From a virus: a stretch of 33,748 nt of DNA. This document shows, piece by piece, positions 9,962 through 16,656 of the stretch. The translations under genes and the position numbers were made by a program. The number at the start of each line of letters is the position of its first letter. Position 1 is the first letter of the stretch. The notes under the pieces are model-generated. The model searched no databases and had not been told where the DNA came from. It saw only the letters and a program-made list of their open reading frames with translations. Location: positions 1 to 33,748 of the IMG/VR virus record IMGVR_UViG_3300017732_000028; one strand, given 5' to 3'.

Positions 9962-10509
9962 TAATACCAAATACTATAGGAGATAACATTGATATATTTG
10001 AAAGTGCTTTGAGTAGTAATAACTTACAAGCATTTGATGAATTAAAAACAGATATGTTTCCCTGGTACTCATCTAAAATAATAGATGAAGAAGATGGAGA
10101 TGTAGTGCCTAATGAAAATGAAAACTTACAATTTGTTCATACAATTTATAAAGATCATTCACCATATAGTAATTATTTTAATATGTGTATGCCTATACTA
10201 GATGTTCTAAATGCTAAATCTATTTATAGAATAAAAGTTAATTTAACATTTCCTACCAAAGAACCTAAAAAATTAGGAACAATGCATAATGATTTAATGT
10301 GGGCCAATGAGGGAATAGTAAATTGTAAAGTAGCAATATTTTATCCTACTAAAACAAATGGTCAATTACATATTAAAGAAGGAAAAGAAATACATGAGAT
10401 TGATAATAATCGTAATCAATTAGTAAGGTTTCCAAATGAATTGAAACATTTAGGAATTAGTAATACAGATAATAAATTAAGGTATGCTGTAAACATAGTA
10501 TATTTTTAA
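9958..10509 (+). CDS. 2OG-Fe(II) oxygenase-like protein, second of three
   Basis: The protein has 183 residues and starts at an ATGA overlap with the previous gene. A likely metal motif His110-x-Asp112 (GTMHNDL) follows the strand IYRIKVNLTFPT. A later His164 (FPNELKHLG) and Arg175 (LRYAVNIVYF) complete the expected HxD...H plus Arg pattern of the 2-oxoglutarate/Fe(II) fold. It has the same layout as its neighbours but little obvious sequence identity with them, so it is not a recent tandem duplicate. The substrate is unknown; co-translation with the flanking oxygenase-like genes suggests a shared pathway or target. Confidence 0.6.
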   Translation: MIIPNTIGDNIDIFESALSSNNLQAFDELKTDMFPWYSSKIIDEEDGDVVPNENENLQFVHTIYKDHSPYSNYFNMCMPILDVLNAKSIYRIKVNLTFPTKEPKKLGTMHNDLMWANEGIVNCKVAIFYPTKTNGQLHIKEGKEIHEIDNNRNQLVRFPNELKHLGISNTDNKLRYAVNIVYF

Positions 10510-10518
10510 AGGAGAAAC

Positions 10519-11169
10519 ATGGGCAGATATAGTAATAAATTAAAAGTAGAAATAATAAGTCCTAACAAATTTCCAGTTATGGTATTGGATGATTTTTATA
10601 ACAATCAACAATTAACAGAAATATGGCATGATATTGATGGATACAATTTAGGTAATACAAGAATGATTTGGCAAGATAATTCTAACGATCCTAATAGAGC
10701 TATAGATAAAAGAGGTGATGCATTAGCAACAAACTCAAGAATATATTTGGATCAAGTATATCATCCAGAACATAGATACATGTCATTTATATTATTGCAT
10801 TACAGCAAACTAATGACACCACCAGTTATAGATGCTTATAAAGAAATACATCCATCCACCAGAAATATAGAAAATGTAAACAGAGATTACACAATGATTT
10901 CATATTATAAAGATAAAGAAAAATATGAGTTTCATAAAGACAGAGCTACTCATACTGCTTTATGGTGGACATTTAAAGAACCCAAAGGATTTACTGGAGG
11001 AGATTTAGTATTTAAAGATAATGGTGAAACCATAGAATGTAAGAATAATAGAATGGTTTTATTTCCTTCTTATTATTTACACGCATCTAAAGCTGTAGAA
11101 TTAAAAGATAAAAAAGTTATAGGTTCTGGTAAGTATACTGTTTCACACATGTTTAATATTAATACTTAA
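10519..11169 (+). CDS. Prolyl-4-hydroxylase-like 2OG-Fe(II) oxygenase
   Basis: The protein has 216 residues, with AAAGGAG upstream of the ATG. It is the clearest member of the trio. The metal motif is FHKDRA (His139, Asp141), followed by FTGGDLVF and FPSYYLHAS (His188). A basic residue at the 2-oxoglutarate anchor position (Lys205 in GSGKYTVSH) is followed by a closing strand. This matches P4Hc-type enzymes common in marine phages. The family hydroxylates prolyl or other side chains. A virion or host protein is a plausible target, but nothing in the sequence identifies it. Confidence 0.75.
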   Translation: MGRYSNKLKVEIISPNKFPVMVLDDFYNNQQLTEIWHDIDGYNLGNTRMIWQDNSNDPNRAIDKRGDALATNSRIYLDQVYHPEHRYMSFILLHYSKLMTPPVIDAYKEIHPSTRNIENVNRDYTMISYYKDKEKYEFHKDRATHTALWWTFKEPKGFTGGDLVFKDNGETIECKNNRMVLFPSYYLHASKAVELKDKKVIGSGKYTVSHMFNINT

Positions 11170-11191
11170 ATAAATACAATGAGGTTTAAGC

Positions 11192-11416
11192 ATGGCTAAA
11201 AAAACTACAAGAAAAGCAACAGTACACAGCATAACTCTAAAACACATCAACGAAAAGTTAGATCATATTCATAAAGATCTAGATCAAAACACAAAAGATA
11301 TTGTCCAATTAAAACAAGAAGTCGCAATGGGCCGAGGTGGTCTTAAAGTGATCTTCTATATTGGAGCTATAATTTCTATAATAATAGGAGGTTTAAAAAT
11401 TGGAAAATTTATTTAA
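11192..11416 (+). CDS. XhlA-like coiled-coil and membrane protein (lysis region)
   Basis: The protein has 74 residues, with GAGG upstream. Residues 15-48 form an amphipathic coiled coil (HINEKLDHIHKDLDQNTKDI) and residues about 52-70 are one hydrophobic segment with a short basic tail. This is the layout of the haemolysin XhlA family, membrane proteins found in phage lysis cassettes. It opens a run of small membrane and exported proteins leading to the holin and amidase. Its stop overlaps the next ATG by one base. Confidence 0.55.
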   Translation: MAKKTTRKATVHSITLKHINEKLDHIHKDLDQNTKDIVQLKQEVAMGRGGLKVIFYIGAIISIIIGGLKIGKFI

Positions 11417-11643
11417 TGGAATATGTACTTGTAATGATACTATGCTCATCTGTGGCCAACTCTTGTTTGCCTCCACACATATATCCTAATACATTTCCAG
11501 ATGCCTACAGCTGCATGGTTCAAGGCTATCAAAGCTCACTAGATAAAACTATAGATATTGGCCCAGAGGATATTAACTCTGGTGGCATGTACATAAAGTT
11601 TGGATGTAACCCTAAAGAAATCAAGAAAGGAATATCAACATGA
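11416..11643 (+). CDS. Small exported cysteine protein of unknown function
   Basis: The protein has 75 residues. A short hydrophobic N-terminus (about residues 3-15) looks like a signal peptide or anchor. Cysteines fall at 10, 17, 33 and 63; the pair 33/63 could form a periplasmic disulphide. Two other small proteins in this window, at 12618 and 14646, share the same plan of a hydrophobic start plus two spaced cysteines. It sits between XhlA-like and holin genes, so a periplasmic role in lysis or superinfection control is possible but unproven. It ends in an ATGA overlap with the holin. Confidence 0.5.
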   Translation: MEYVLVMILCSSVANSCLPPHIYPNTFPDAYSCMVQGYQSSLDKTIDIGPEDINSGGMYIKFGCNPKEIKKGIST

Positions 11644-12053
11644 TACAAGGATTAACTGCTCTAATGCCTATACTAAATAAGGCTATAGATTTAGTTCCAG
11701 ATAAAAACAAAATTGCAAAACAAAAAGCTGACATAGAAAAAGAATTAATGAAAGCTCTTGTTGATGTAGATAAAGAACAAGCAAAAATTAATAGAGCTGA
11801 TGCTCAAGCTACAGGAGCTTTGTCCTGGGTACAAAGATTATGGAGGCCATGCCTAGCATGGGTATGTGTCCTGGCATTTGCATTTCAATTTTTAGTTATA
11901 CCAATTACTAATTGGTGGTGTGCTATGAATGGTACAACAATACATTTACCTACTCTTGATAGCTCAACTTTAATGACAGTATTGTTTGCCTTACTCGGTA
12001 TGACAGGAGCAAGATCTTTTGATAAGTTAAAAAAAATTAGCAGCAAGAAATGA
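11640..12053 (+). CDS. Holin, 3-TM / gene-transfer-agent holin family
   Basis: The protein has 137 residues. Residues 20-60 form a charged amphipathic helix, followed by the conserved LSWVQRLWRPCLAW motif and hydrophobic segments at about 70-90 and 109-124, with a basic C-terminus. This matches the holin family described for gene transfer agent release (PF11351 type). Holins permeabilise the inner membrane so that the endolysin, here the amidase at 12826, can reach peptidoglycan. It is placed in a compact lysis cassette with overlapping genes. Confidence 0.8.
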   Translation: MIQGLTALMPILNKAIDLVPDKNKIAKQKADIEKELMKALVDVDKEQAKINRADAQATGALSWVQRLWRPCLAWVCVLAFAFQFLVIPITNWWCAMNGTTIHLPTLDSSTLMTVLFALLGMTGARSFDKLKKISSKK

Positions 12054-12130
12054 GGATAAAGTTAATTATGTTTTTAGTTGTTTATTGGGTATGCATAGTA
12101 GGAGCTACAACAAATATTTTATGAGGTGTT

Positions 12131-12208
12131 ATGAATTATTATTTTACAGGCTTGTTAATTATAGCAATGGTATTGTTAGCCTTATGTGGAGGGCCACCTA
12201 ATTACTAA
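12131..12208 (+). CDS. Tiny lipoprotein-like peptide, 25 aa (possible outer spanin)
   Basis: An ATG preceded by GAGG with a 5-base gap encodes 25 residues: a hydrophobic segment (LLIIAMVLLAL) ending at Cys19 and a short tail GGPPNY. The segment before Cys19 is lipobox-like, but Leu at -1 is atypical. Its stop overlaps the ATG of the next gene (TAATG). That gene encodes a membrane-anchored coiled coil, so the pair could be a minimal two-component spanin. The mature tail would be unusually short for an outer spanin. The coding call rests on the ribosome site, the overlap and the hydrophobic pattern. Confidence 0.45.
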   Translation: MNYYFTGLLIIAMVLLALCGGPPNY

Positions 12209-12618
12209 TGAAGATCTCTGATAAAACATCTGTTGATATGCCAATTAAAAATTTAATTAGTATTATTGTATCTGTAGCTGTAGCTGTGTGGGCCTACTTT
12301 GGTTTAATTGAAACTCAAAACAAACATAGTACACAATTAGAATTGTATGAAAAAGATATAGAATTAAATACAGAGTTTAGAATTAAATGGCCAAGGGGCC
12401 AGGCTGGATCTTTACCAGCTGACCAGGAGCAATTCCTTTTAATAGAAAATCTTTTTAAATCTGTAGATACATTAGAGAAAAATCAAGAAATGAATATGAC
12501 TAACAAAGTTAATATAGAATTCTTAACTAAACAATTAGAGAAAGCTCTCAAAGATATTGAAAAATTAAAAGATGCAAACAGAGAAATTAAATATTCAAAT
12601 GGAAATGGAACACACTAA
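12208..12618 (+). CDS. Membrane-anchored coiled-coil protein (inner-spanin-like)
   Basis: The protein has 136 residues. One transmembrane segment lies near the N-terminus (about 14-34, LISIIVSVAVAVWAYFGLI), followed by a predicted periplasmic region with WPRGQAGSLPADQEQF and a C-terminal heptad-like helix (about 100-130). Type II topology with a periplasmic coiled coil is what inner spanins (Rz-like) show, and the lysis location fits. I recall similar proteins in other marine podoviruses labelled hypothetical. It is coupled to the tiny lipoprotein-like gene before it and to the small exported protein after it. Confidence 0.55.
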   Translation: MKISDKTSVDMPIKNLISIIVSVAVAVWAYFGLIETQNKHSTQLELYEKDIELNTEFRIKWPRGQAGSLPADQEQFLLIENLFKSVDTLEKNQEMNMTNKVNIEFLTKQLEKALKDIEKLKDANREIKYSNGNGTH

Positions 12619-12824
12619 TGTTTGAGGTAGTAGCTTTATTAATGTTTTTAAATGGTGATCTTACAGAGTATCGTAAGCAGCCAGATTTTGGTACTTGTTT
12701 AGAAAGAGCTAGAGTAGCTAGAAGAACATCTAATCCAGATACAGTTCAATATCAATGTGCAAAAGTAATGGCTGAATTATCAGAAGATAAGCAGCATATA
12801 TTAACAATAAAAAAGGTAGACTAA
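12618..12824 (+). CDS. Small Cys-pair protein with hydrophobic N-terminus
   Basis: The protein has 68 residues and starts at a TAATG overlap. A short hydrophobic start (VVALLMFLNG) is followed by a charged region with Cys27 and Cys47. It has the same plan as the proteins at 11416 and 14646 (reverse strand). It is tightly linked to the amidase gene, whose ATG follows one base after its stop. The function is unknown; a periplasmic disulphide protein is the simplest reading. Confidence 0.5.
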   Translation: MFEVVALLMFLNGDLTEYRKQPDFGTCLERARVARRTSNPDTVQYQCAKVMAELSEDKQHILTIKKVD

Positions 12825-12825
12825 A

Positions 12826-13245
12826 ATGGCAATGGTAGAAAGAAAAGAAACTAAATATGTAGTAGTACATTGTGCTGATACTCCAGCTGATATGGATGTG
12901 GGAGCTGCTGATATTAGAAGATGGCATGTAGATGAAAGAGGCTGGGATGATCTGGGTTACCATTGGATAGTGAGAAGATCTGGGCAGTTGGAACCTGGCC
13001 GAGATCAAAGACTACAGGGTAGTCATGCCCTTGCAGTTAATAGTAAAAGTATAGGTGTTTGCCTAGTGGGAAGAGGCGATAACTTTACAGAAGATCAGAT
13101 GTACACACTTCATAATGTAATACAAACAATAAGAGATATGCACCCAGAAATAGAAGTCATTGGACATTCAGATGTGGAACCAAAGAAACCACATTGTCCA
13201 GGATTTAATGTAAAGGAATGGTATCAAGATGAGTTCATCGGCTAA
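12826..13245 (+). CDS. Endolysin: N-acetylmuramoyl-L-alanine amidase (T7 lysozyme-like)
   Basis: The protein has 139 residues, close to T7 gp3.5 in length. Amidase_2 signatures are visible: VVVHCADT with His15, the GYHWIVRRSG segment (Tyr45, His46), SIGVCLVG, then GHSD (His114) and KPHCPGFNV (Cys124). His15, His114 and Cys124 correspond to the zinc ligands of the T7 enzyme. It cleaves the lactyl-peptide bond of peptidoglycan once the holin opens the membrane. There is no signal peptide, so release depends on the holin. No T7 RNA polymerase gene is present, so the second T7 lysozyme role (polymerase inhibition) is unlikely here. Confidence 0.9.
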   Translation: MAMVERKETKYVVVHCADTPADMDVGAADIRRWHVDERGWDDLGYHWIVRRSGQLEPGRDQRLQGSHALAVNSKSIGVCLVGRGDNFTEDQMYTLHNVIQTIRDMHPEIEVIGHSDVEPKKPHCPGFNVKEWYQDEFIG

Positions 13246-13948
13246 AGGTTATTCAAGAGTATTAACCATATCAGATCTTCATTGCCCCTGGGAACATCCA
13301 GATGCATTTGATTTTTTAAAAGCATTAAAGAAAAAAATTAAACCGGACTTTGTACTTAACCTAGGTGATGAGGCAGATGCCCATGCCCTATCAATGCATG
13401 ATAGTGATCCAGATCTTATGTCAGCCGGTGATGAGCTGATAGCTGCTAAAAAAAGATTACATAAATTAGAAAAAATTTTTCCAAAAATGACACTACTACA
13501 TTCTAATCATTCATCATTAATATATAGAAGAGCATTGAAACATGGAATGCCAAGAGCTTACTTAAAAAATTATAATCAGTTTTTAGAAGTAGGCCCAGGA
13601 TGGGAATGGGTAGATGATATTACAATACCATTATCAGATGGATCTAAAGCATTTGCTACACATGGTATGTCAGCTGATGGATTAAAACTTGCTATGCAAT
13701 ATGGCCTTCATACAATCCAGGGCCATTTCCACAGTAAGATGAACATACAATACTTCTCAAATCCTTCTTCATTAATATGGTCAATGCAATGTGGCTGCCT
13801 CACAAAACAATCAAGTCTTGCCTTTGAGTATGCTCGTAATTTTAAAATGAGATTTGTTATTGGAACAGGAGCTGTCATTGATGGACAACCAAAACTTTAC
13901 ATTATGAGATTAGATAAAGATAACCGGTGGGATGGTACTATAGTCTAA
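13229..13948 (+). CDS. Calcineurin-like metallophosphoesterase
   Basis: The protein has 239 residues and overlaps the amidase end by 17 bases. Metallophosphatase motifs appear in order: DLH (Asp16, His18), GDEAD (Asp47, Asp50), SNH (Asn93, His94, where the family usually has GNH), THG (His145) and GHFH (His166, His168). The two-metal site appears complete. The family hydrolyses phosphomono- or diesters; a phage role in nucleotide or DNA processing is plausible, but the substrate is unknown. It is placed after the lysis genes and before a small basic protein with a 1-base overlap. Confidence 0.8.
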   Translation: MSSSAKGYSRVLTISDLHCPWEHPDAFDFLKALKKKIKPDFVLNLGDEADAHALSMHDSDPDLMSAGDELIAAKKRLHKLEKIFPKMTLLHSNHSSLIYRRALKHGMPRAYLKNYNQFLEVGPGWEWVDDITIPLSDGSKAFATHGMSADGLKLAMQYGLHTIQGHFHSKMNIQYFSNPSSLIWSMQCGCLTKQSSLAFEYARNFKMRFVIGTGAVIDGQPKLYIMRLDKDNRWDGTIV

Positions 13949-14082
13949 TGGCTAAACAAAAGTTCACTCATTTTGTACCTCGTGATAAACCTAAAAAAAG
14001 ACCAGGAGTACACACAAAAAGTTTAAACAAACATAAAAAATTACAACAAAAAAACACTAGATATAAAGGTGGTGGAAGATGA
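13948..14082 (+). CDS. Small very basic protein, 44 aa
   Basis: It starts at a TAATG overlap with the phosphoesterase and ends in an overlap with the next ATG (14079). The product begins MAKQKFTHFVPRDKPKKRPG and is rich in Lys/Arg, with no hydrophobic core. I recall near-identical short proteins in other marine podoviruses. A nucleic-acid-binding role would suit the composition but is not shown. Overlaps on both sides and conserved style support real coding despite the length. Confidence 0.6.
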   Translation: MAKQKFTHFVPRDKPKKRPGVHTKSLNKHKKLQQKNTRYKGGGR

Positions 14083-14303
14083 CAGCTAAAGCAGATTGGA
14101 AAGAAGTAGTACAAGAATTAAAAGACCAGGTAAGAATACTCAAGGATGAGAAGGCAGAGCTGCAATCAAGTGTTAAAGAAAAAGAAAGTGCATTGAAAAG
14201 ATCAACACAAAAATTAGAGAATGTTACAGAAGATTTAGATGCAGCTAATCAAGAGATAGAACAATTAAAGAAACCAAAAGAAGATGAAATCAGTAACGAT
14301 TGA
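14079..14303 (+). CDS. Coiled-coil protein, 74 aa
   Basis: GGTGGAAG lies directly before the ATG. Nearly the whole chain (residues 8-66) is one charged heptad-repeat helix, for example QELKDQVRILKDEKAELQ, and no other domain is visible. The function is unknown. The next gene starts 20 bases before this one ends. A second, unrelated-looking coiled-coil protein is encoded nearby on the other strand (14894-15235). Confidence 0.5.
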   Translation: MTAKADWKEVVQELKDQVRILKDEKAELQSSVKEKESALKRSTQKLENVTEDLDAANQEIEQLKKPKEDEISND

Positions 14304-14595
14304 TAACACAAAATATTTTTTTAAGAAATTAACCTGGCTTGATATTGTAGGTGATAGTACGATTGCTGGTGAAAATGATTATCATAATATGAAGTGTGCA
14401 GAGATAATTACAGAGGCATATGTCTATGACATCTTTGAGGAGGATGGTAGGGAGTTTGTAAGAACCTTTGCATCTTACCAAACAAAAAACAATGAGTTCG
14501 GATTTGGGGATAGAAACTGTTATCCTATGGAAGTCTTTGATAAACGCAGCCAGAAAGCCATCAGAGAGGCCTCCAGATTAACATTAAAGGGGTAG
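14284..14595 (+). CDS. Conserved phage-type hypothetical protein, 103 aa
   Basis: The ATG is within GAAGATG, overlapping the coiled-coil gene. The protein has the pattern KLTWLDIVGDS, a central Cys, then VRTFASYQTK and GFGDRNCYPMEVF. I associate this layout with short hypothetical proteins of marine podoviruses, but I know no function. It is probably cytosolic, with no signal or transmembrane segment. It is the last gene of the rightward transcription block; the stop at 14595 faces the leftward block across about 50 bases. Confidence 0.5.
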   Translation: MKSVTIDNTKYFFKKLTWLDIVGDSTIAGENDYHNMKCAEIITEAYVYDIFEEDGREFVRTFASYQTKNNEFGFGDRNCYPMEVFDKRSQKAIREASRLTLKG

Positions 14596-14645
14596 CTAGT
14601 ATGATTGGGTGTATAGAAACTAAACCTTCTGTATAGGCTTTATAT
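14596..14645. other. Convergence point of the two transcription blocks
   Basis: Fifty bases separate the stops of the rightward and leftward operons. The gap contains two copies of TGTATAG (14610-14616 and 14630-14636) and an imperfect inverted repeat around 14612-14635. A bidirectional terminator would be expected here, but I see no strong GC stem with a T-run. Confidence 0.4.
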
Positions 14646-14897
14646 TCAATTTAAAGGTAAAGTCTTTGGTATGTTCTCTACTGAACCTAATAAACCAGCA
14701 CAATAGCTACCGAACACTACATAACCATGGTAAAAAAATCTATCTAGCTCTACTTTATCCTTGTTTAGAATGGTTCTATGTTCAAAAAGATTATGCTCAT
14801 GTGGATCCTGGCATTGCTCTTCTGTAACCTGGACAGGATGCATCATATATAATTCAGATCCTACACCCAGGTATAAAATCAAAACAAATAGTTTCAC
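14646..14897 (-). CDS. Small exported Cys-pair protein
   Basis: The protein has 83 residues and a GTG start that overlaps the stop of the upstream gene (GTGA), so translation is probably coupled. A hydrophobic N-terminus (KLFVLILYLGVG) resembles a signal peptide. Cys29 and Cys66 are the only cysteines and could pair in the periplasm. The plan matches the proteins at 11416 and 12618 in the lysis region. It is the last gene of the leftward block. Function unknown. Confidence 0.5.
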   Translation of the reverse strand: MKLFVLILYLGVGSELYMMHPVQVTEEQCQDPHEHNLFEHRTILNKDKVELDRFFYHGYVVFGSYCAGLLGSVENIPKTLPLN

Positions 14898-15235
14898 GAT
14901 TTACAAAGATGTACGAGCTGCTTAATTATCTCTTGAATTCTATCCTTTAGTTTTGTTATAATCTTGTCCTTTATTTTTACATGTTCATACAAGGCTACAA
15001 CCTCTTGTTCTTTTTTAGATAGTTTAGTTTGTAACTCACCATTCAAATCTTTGTGGCCCTTATTAATTGTAAGTAGATTATCTCTTTCTTCTGACAATCT
15101 ATCTATTTCTTTTTCTAATCCAGAAAAATTTAGATCTTTATGTTTTTTTAATCCTTCATTCATTTTTTTTACCTCATTCTCAAAAGAAATATCTGTTCCA
15201 TGATCTTTCTCTTTCTTATAAGTTTTAGTTGCCAT
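14894..15235 (-). CDS. Coiled-coil protein, 113 aa
   Basis: I take the ATG at 15235; a GTG lies directly upstream at 15238. Residues about 35-105 are heptad-like (LEKEIDRLSEERDNL, then KIKDKIITKLKDRIQEIIKQ), with a basic N-terminus. No domain is recognised. It overlaps both the preceding gene (ending 15225) and the following GTG start, so it belongs to the leftward recombination operon. Confidence 0.5.
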   Translation of the reverse strand: MATKTYKKEKDHGTDISFENEVKKMNEGLKKHKDLNFSGLEKEIDRLSEERDNLLTINKGHKDLNGELQTKLSKKEQEVVALYEHVKIKDKIITKLKDRIQEIIKQLVHLCKS

Positions 15236-15521
15236 CACTATTCTCTGTTGGATTTTTAATAAACAAATGTTCTATCTTATCTCTATGAGTTTCAAACCAC
15301 AGCTCTTCAAATGGTCTAATCTCTACATCACTTGGGAACATAGGATTGTGTTCTAGCTTTTGTAACTCTGGACTACTAGCTGTATAAAACTTTTGATAAG
15401 GTTCTATACCATCTTCAGTACCAGGAATTGTTATACAAATAACATCTTCTGTGCCATCAAAAGCCTCTATCAATCCCTTAATAAATTCTTTTCTAAATCT
15501 GCTTTTGTATAACTTCATCAT
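15225..15521 (-). CDS. Hypothetical protein, 98 aa
   Basis: Two consecutive ATG codons open the frame, overlapping the end of the LexA-like gene. A basic N-terminus (KLYKSRFRKEFIKGLIEAF) is followed by an acidic, probably globular region. There are no transmembrane segments, signal peptide or recognised motif. It is part of the leftward operon between the LexA-like regulator and the coiled-coil protein. Confidence 0.45.
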   Translation of the reverse strand: MMKLYKSRFRKEFIKGLIEAFDGTEDVICITIPGTEDGIEPYQKFYTASSPELQKLEHNPMFPSDVEIRPFEELWFETHRDKIEHLFIKNPTENSDGN

Positions 15522-15730
15522 AATATTTCTATACCTCTTGGTTTAGCTGGATGTACTTTAATATGATTATCTCTTTCTAATAACCTTAACATGCGATGCA
15601 CATTTGAATGTACACATCCCATGTGTTTAGCTATCTCTCTTACTGTAGGAGGTACTCTATCTTTTTTGTAATAGACTTTAATGTAATCTAAAACTCTTAA
15701 TTGTTTTTTAGTTAGCATTACTGTCGCCAT
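15518..15730 (-). CDS. LexA-type winged-helix DNA-binding protein without peptidase domain
   Basis: The protein has 70 residues, with a strong ribosome site (AAGGAGGT, 5 bases before the ATG) inside the end of the ERF gene. The whole chain matches the LexA N-terminal DNA-binding domain: LTKKQLRVLDYI, PPTVREIAKHMG, a recognition helix around SNVHRMLRLLER, and PRGIEIL at the wing. LexA's C-terminal autoproteolytic serine/lysine domain is absent, so it cannot respond to RecA in the usual way. It may repress phage promoters, or compete with host LexA for SOS boxes. Confidence 0.75.
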   Translation of the reverse strand: MATVMLTKKQLRVLDYIKVYYKKDRVPPTVREIAKHMGCVHSNVHRMLRLLERDNHIKVHPAKPRGIEIL

Positions 15731-16406
15731 TGTTAACCTCCTTTTTCTTTTTAATTATTTCATTAAGTTTTGATTTAATGTATGAGCAACGAATAGAGAT
15801 CTGATCACCAGCTGCTGGTAATTGCTCTTTACAATTATCCCAATTATTTTTTTGAGAATTTTCTTGATCTTCTATTTTATTTAGTCTTTCTTCTGGTGAT
15901 AGATTTGCATCTTTAGAAATAGTATTCATTTTTTCTACTTGTTCTTTAGAATACTTAATCCATTTATTATCTTCTGCTGTTGGTTTAGAAGATACAGCTG
16001 CATTGCCATCATCATCTTCACTAGGTAATCCATAGATAGCTTGTAAAGAATATCTTTTGGCATAAGTAATAGCAGATCCCAGGGCCTGGCTATCATCATA
16101 CTTATTATTTTTTGGAATGATTAAGTATCTAGATTTAATTACAGCATCACTATCAGTATGCATTAAACTTGTTGTTACATACATAGTAGTGTCAATTACA
16201 CCTTCTATTATTTGTTTTTGATAATCAATAGTTTGTGTAAATGCTAATCCAAACTTGGCCCCTTGATTAGCAGCTGCAATTACATCTTCTAATCCAGCAT
16301 AACTTGATTTGAAATAAGGATTTTTTTTATCCTTAACTGCTACATTAGCCTCTTGTTGAAACTTACTTAAAGCCTCAACTATACTTTTAGTGTTGGGTTT
16401 CGTCAT
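15708..16406 (-). CDS. ERF-family single-strand annealing recombinase
   Basis: I place the start at the ATG at 16406 because AGGAG lies 9 bases upstream and the family usually begins just before SIVEALSKFQ; ATG codons at 16412 and 16436 are alternatives. Counting from 16406, ERF hallmarks are YFKSSYAGLEDVI (31-43), then SQALGSAITYAKRYSLQAIY (106-125), followed by GLPSEDDDGN. Essential recombination function proteins anneal complementary single strands, usually with a partner exonuclease; here that is probably the YqaJ-like gene just upstream. The C-terminal 90 residues are charged and poorly conserved. Likely roles are end repair, concatemer formation or genome circularisation. Confidence 0.85.
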   Translation of the reverse strand: MTKPNTKSIVEALSKFQQEANVAVKDKKNPYFKSSYAGLEDVIAAANQGAKFGLAFTQTIDYQKQIIEGVIDTTMYVTTSLMHTDSDAVIKSRYLIIPKNNKYDDSQALGSAITYAKRYSLQAIYGLPSEDDDGNAAVSSKPTAEDNKWIKYSKEQVEKMNTISKDANLSPEERLNKIEDQENSQKNNWDNCKEQLPAAGDQISIRCSYIKSKLNEIIKKKKEVNNGDSNAN

Positions 16407-16656
16407 CGTCATTTTCTCCTGGTTCTTCTGGTTCATTTATTGCTCCTTTGTCCACATGAATTGTGAATATTTGATTTTGCATTTTAAGACCTTCAATGGC
16501 AGCCATAGCCACATACTCAATAAGCTCCTCAACAAAAGGAACCTCAAGTTCAAGACCGGTCTTTTCATAGATCTTGTTTCTAACTTTCCTGGCACTTTCT
16601 TTTCTTGCCAATAAATAGGCATTGATCTGAAAGTATTTTCTTGGATCATCATCCAT
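16387..16656 (-). CDS. Hypothetical protein between exonuclease and ERF, 89 aa
   Basis: The protein overlaps the exonuclease end by 8 bases and runs over the start of the ERF gene. It is a mixed-charge chain with a helical middle (YEKTGLELEVPFVEELIEYV) and a very acidic tail. No domain is recognised. A position between exonuclease and annealing protein in phages is often taken by an accessory recombination factor, but nothing in the sequence shows that here. Confidence 0.45.
   Translation of the reverse strand: MDDDPRKYFQINAYLLARKESARKVRNKIYEKTGLELEVPFVEELIEYVAMAAIEGLKMQNQIFTIHVDKGAINEPEEPGENDDDETQH

Noticed and set aside
12068-12124. 18-codon hydrophobic frame before the tiny lipoprotein-like gene
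   Set aside because: Very short and its only GAGG is about 13 bases away; possible but not supported enough to list.
16437-16652. Alternative minus-strand frame between ERF and exonuclease
   Set aside because: It shares the DNA of the 89-residue frame, which has better overlaps with both neighbours.
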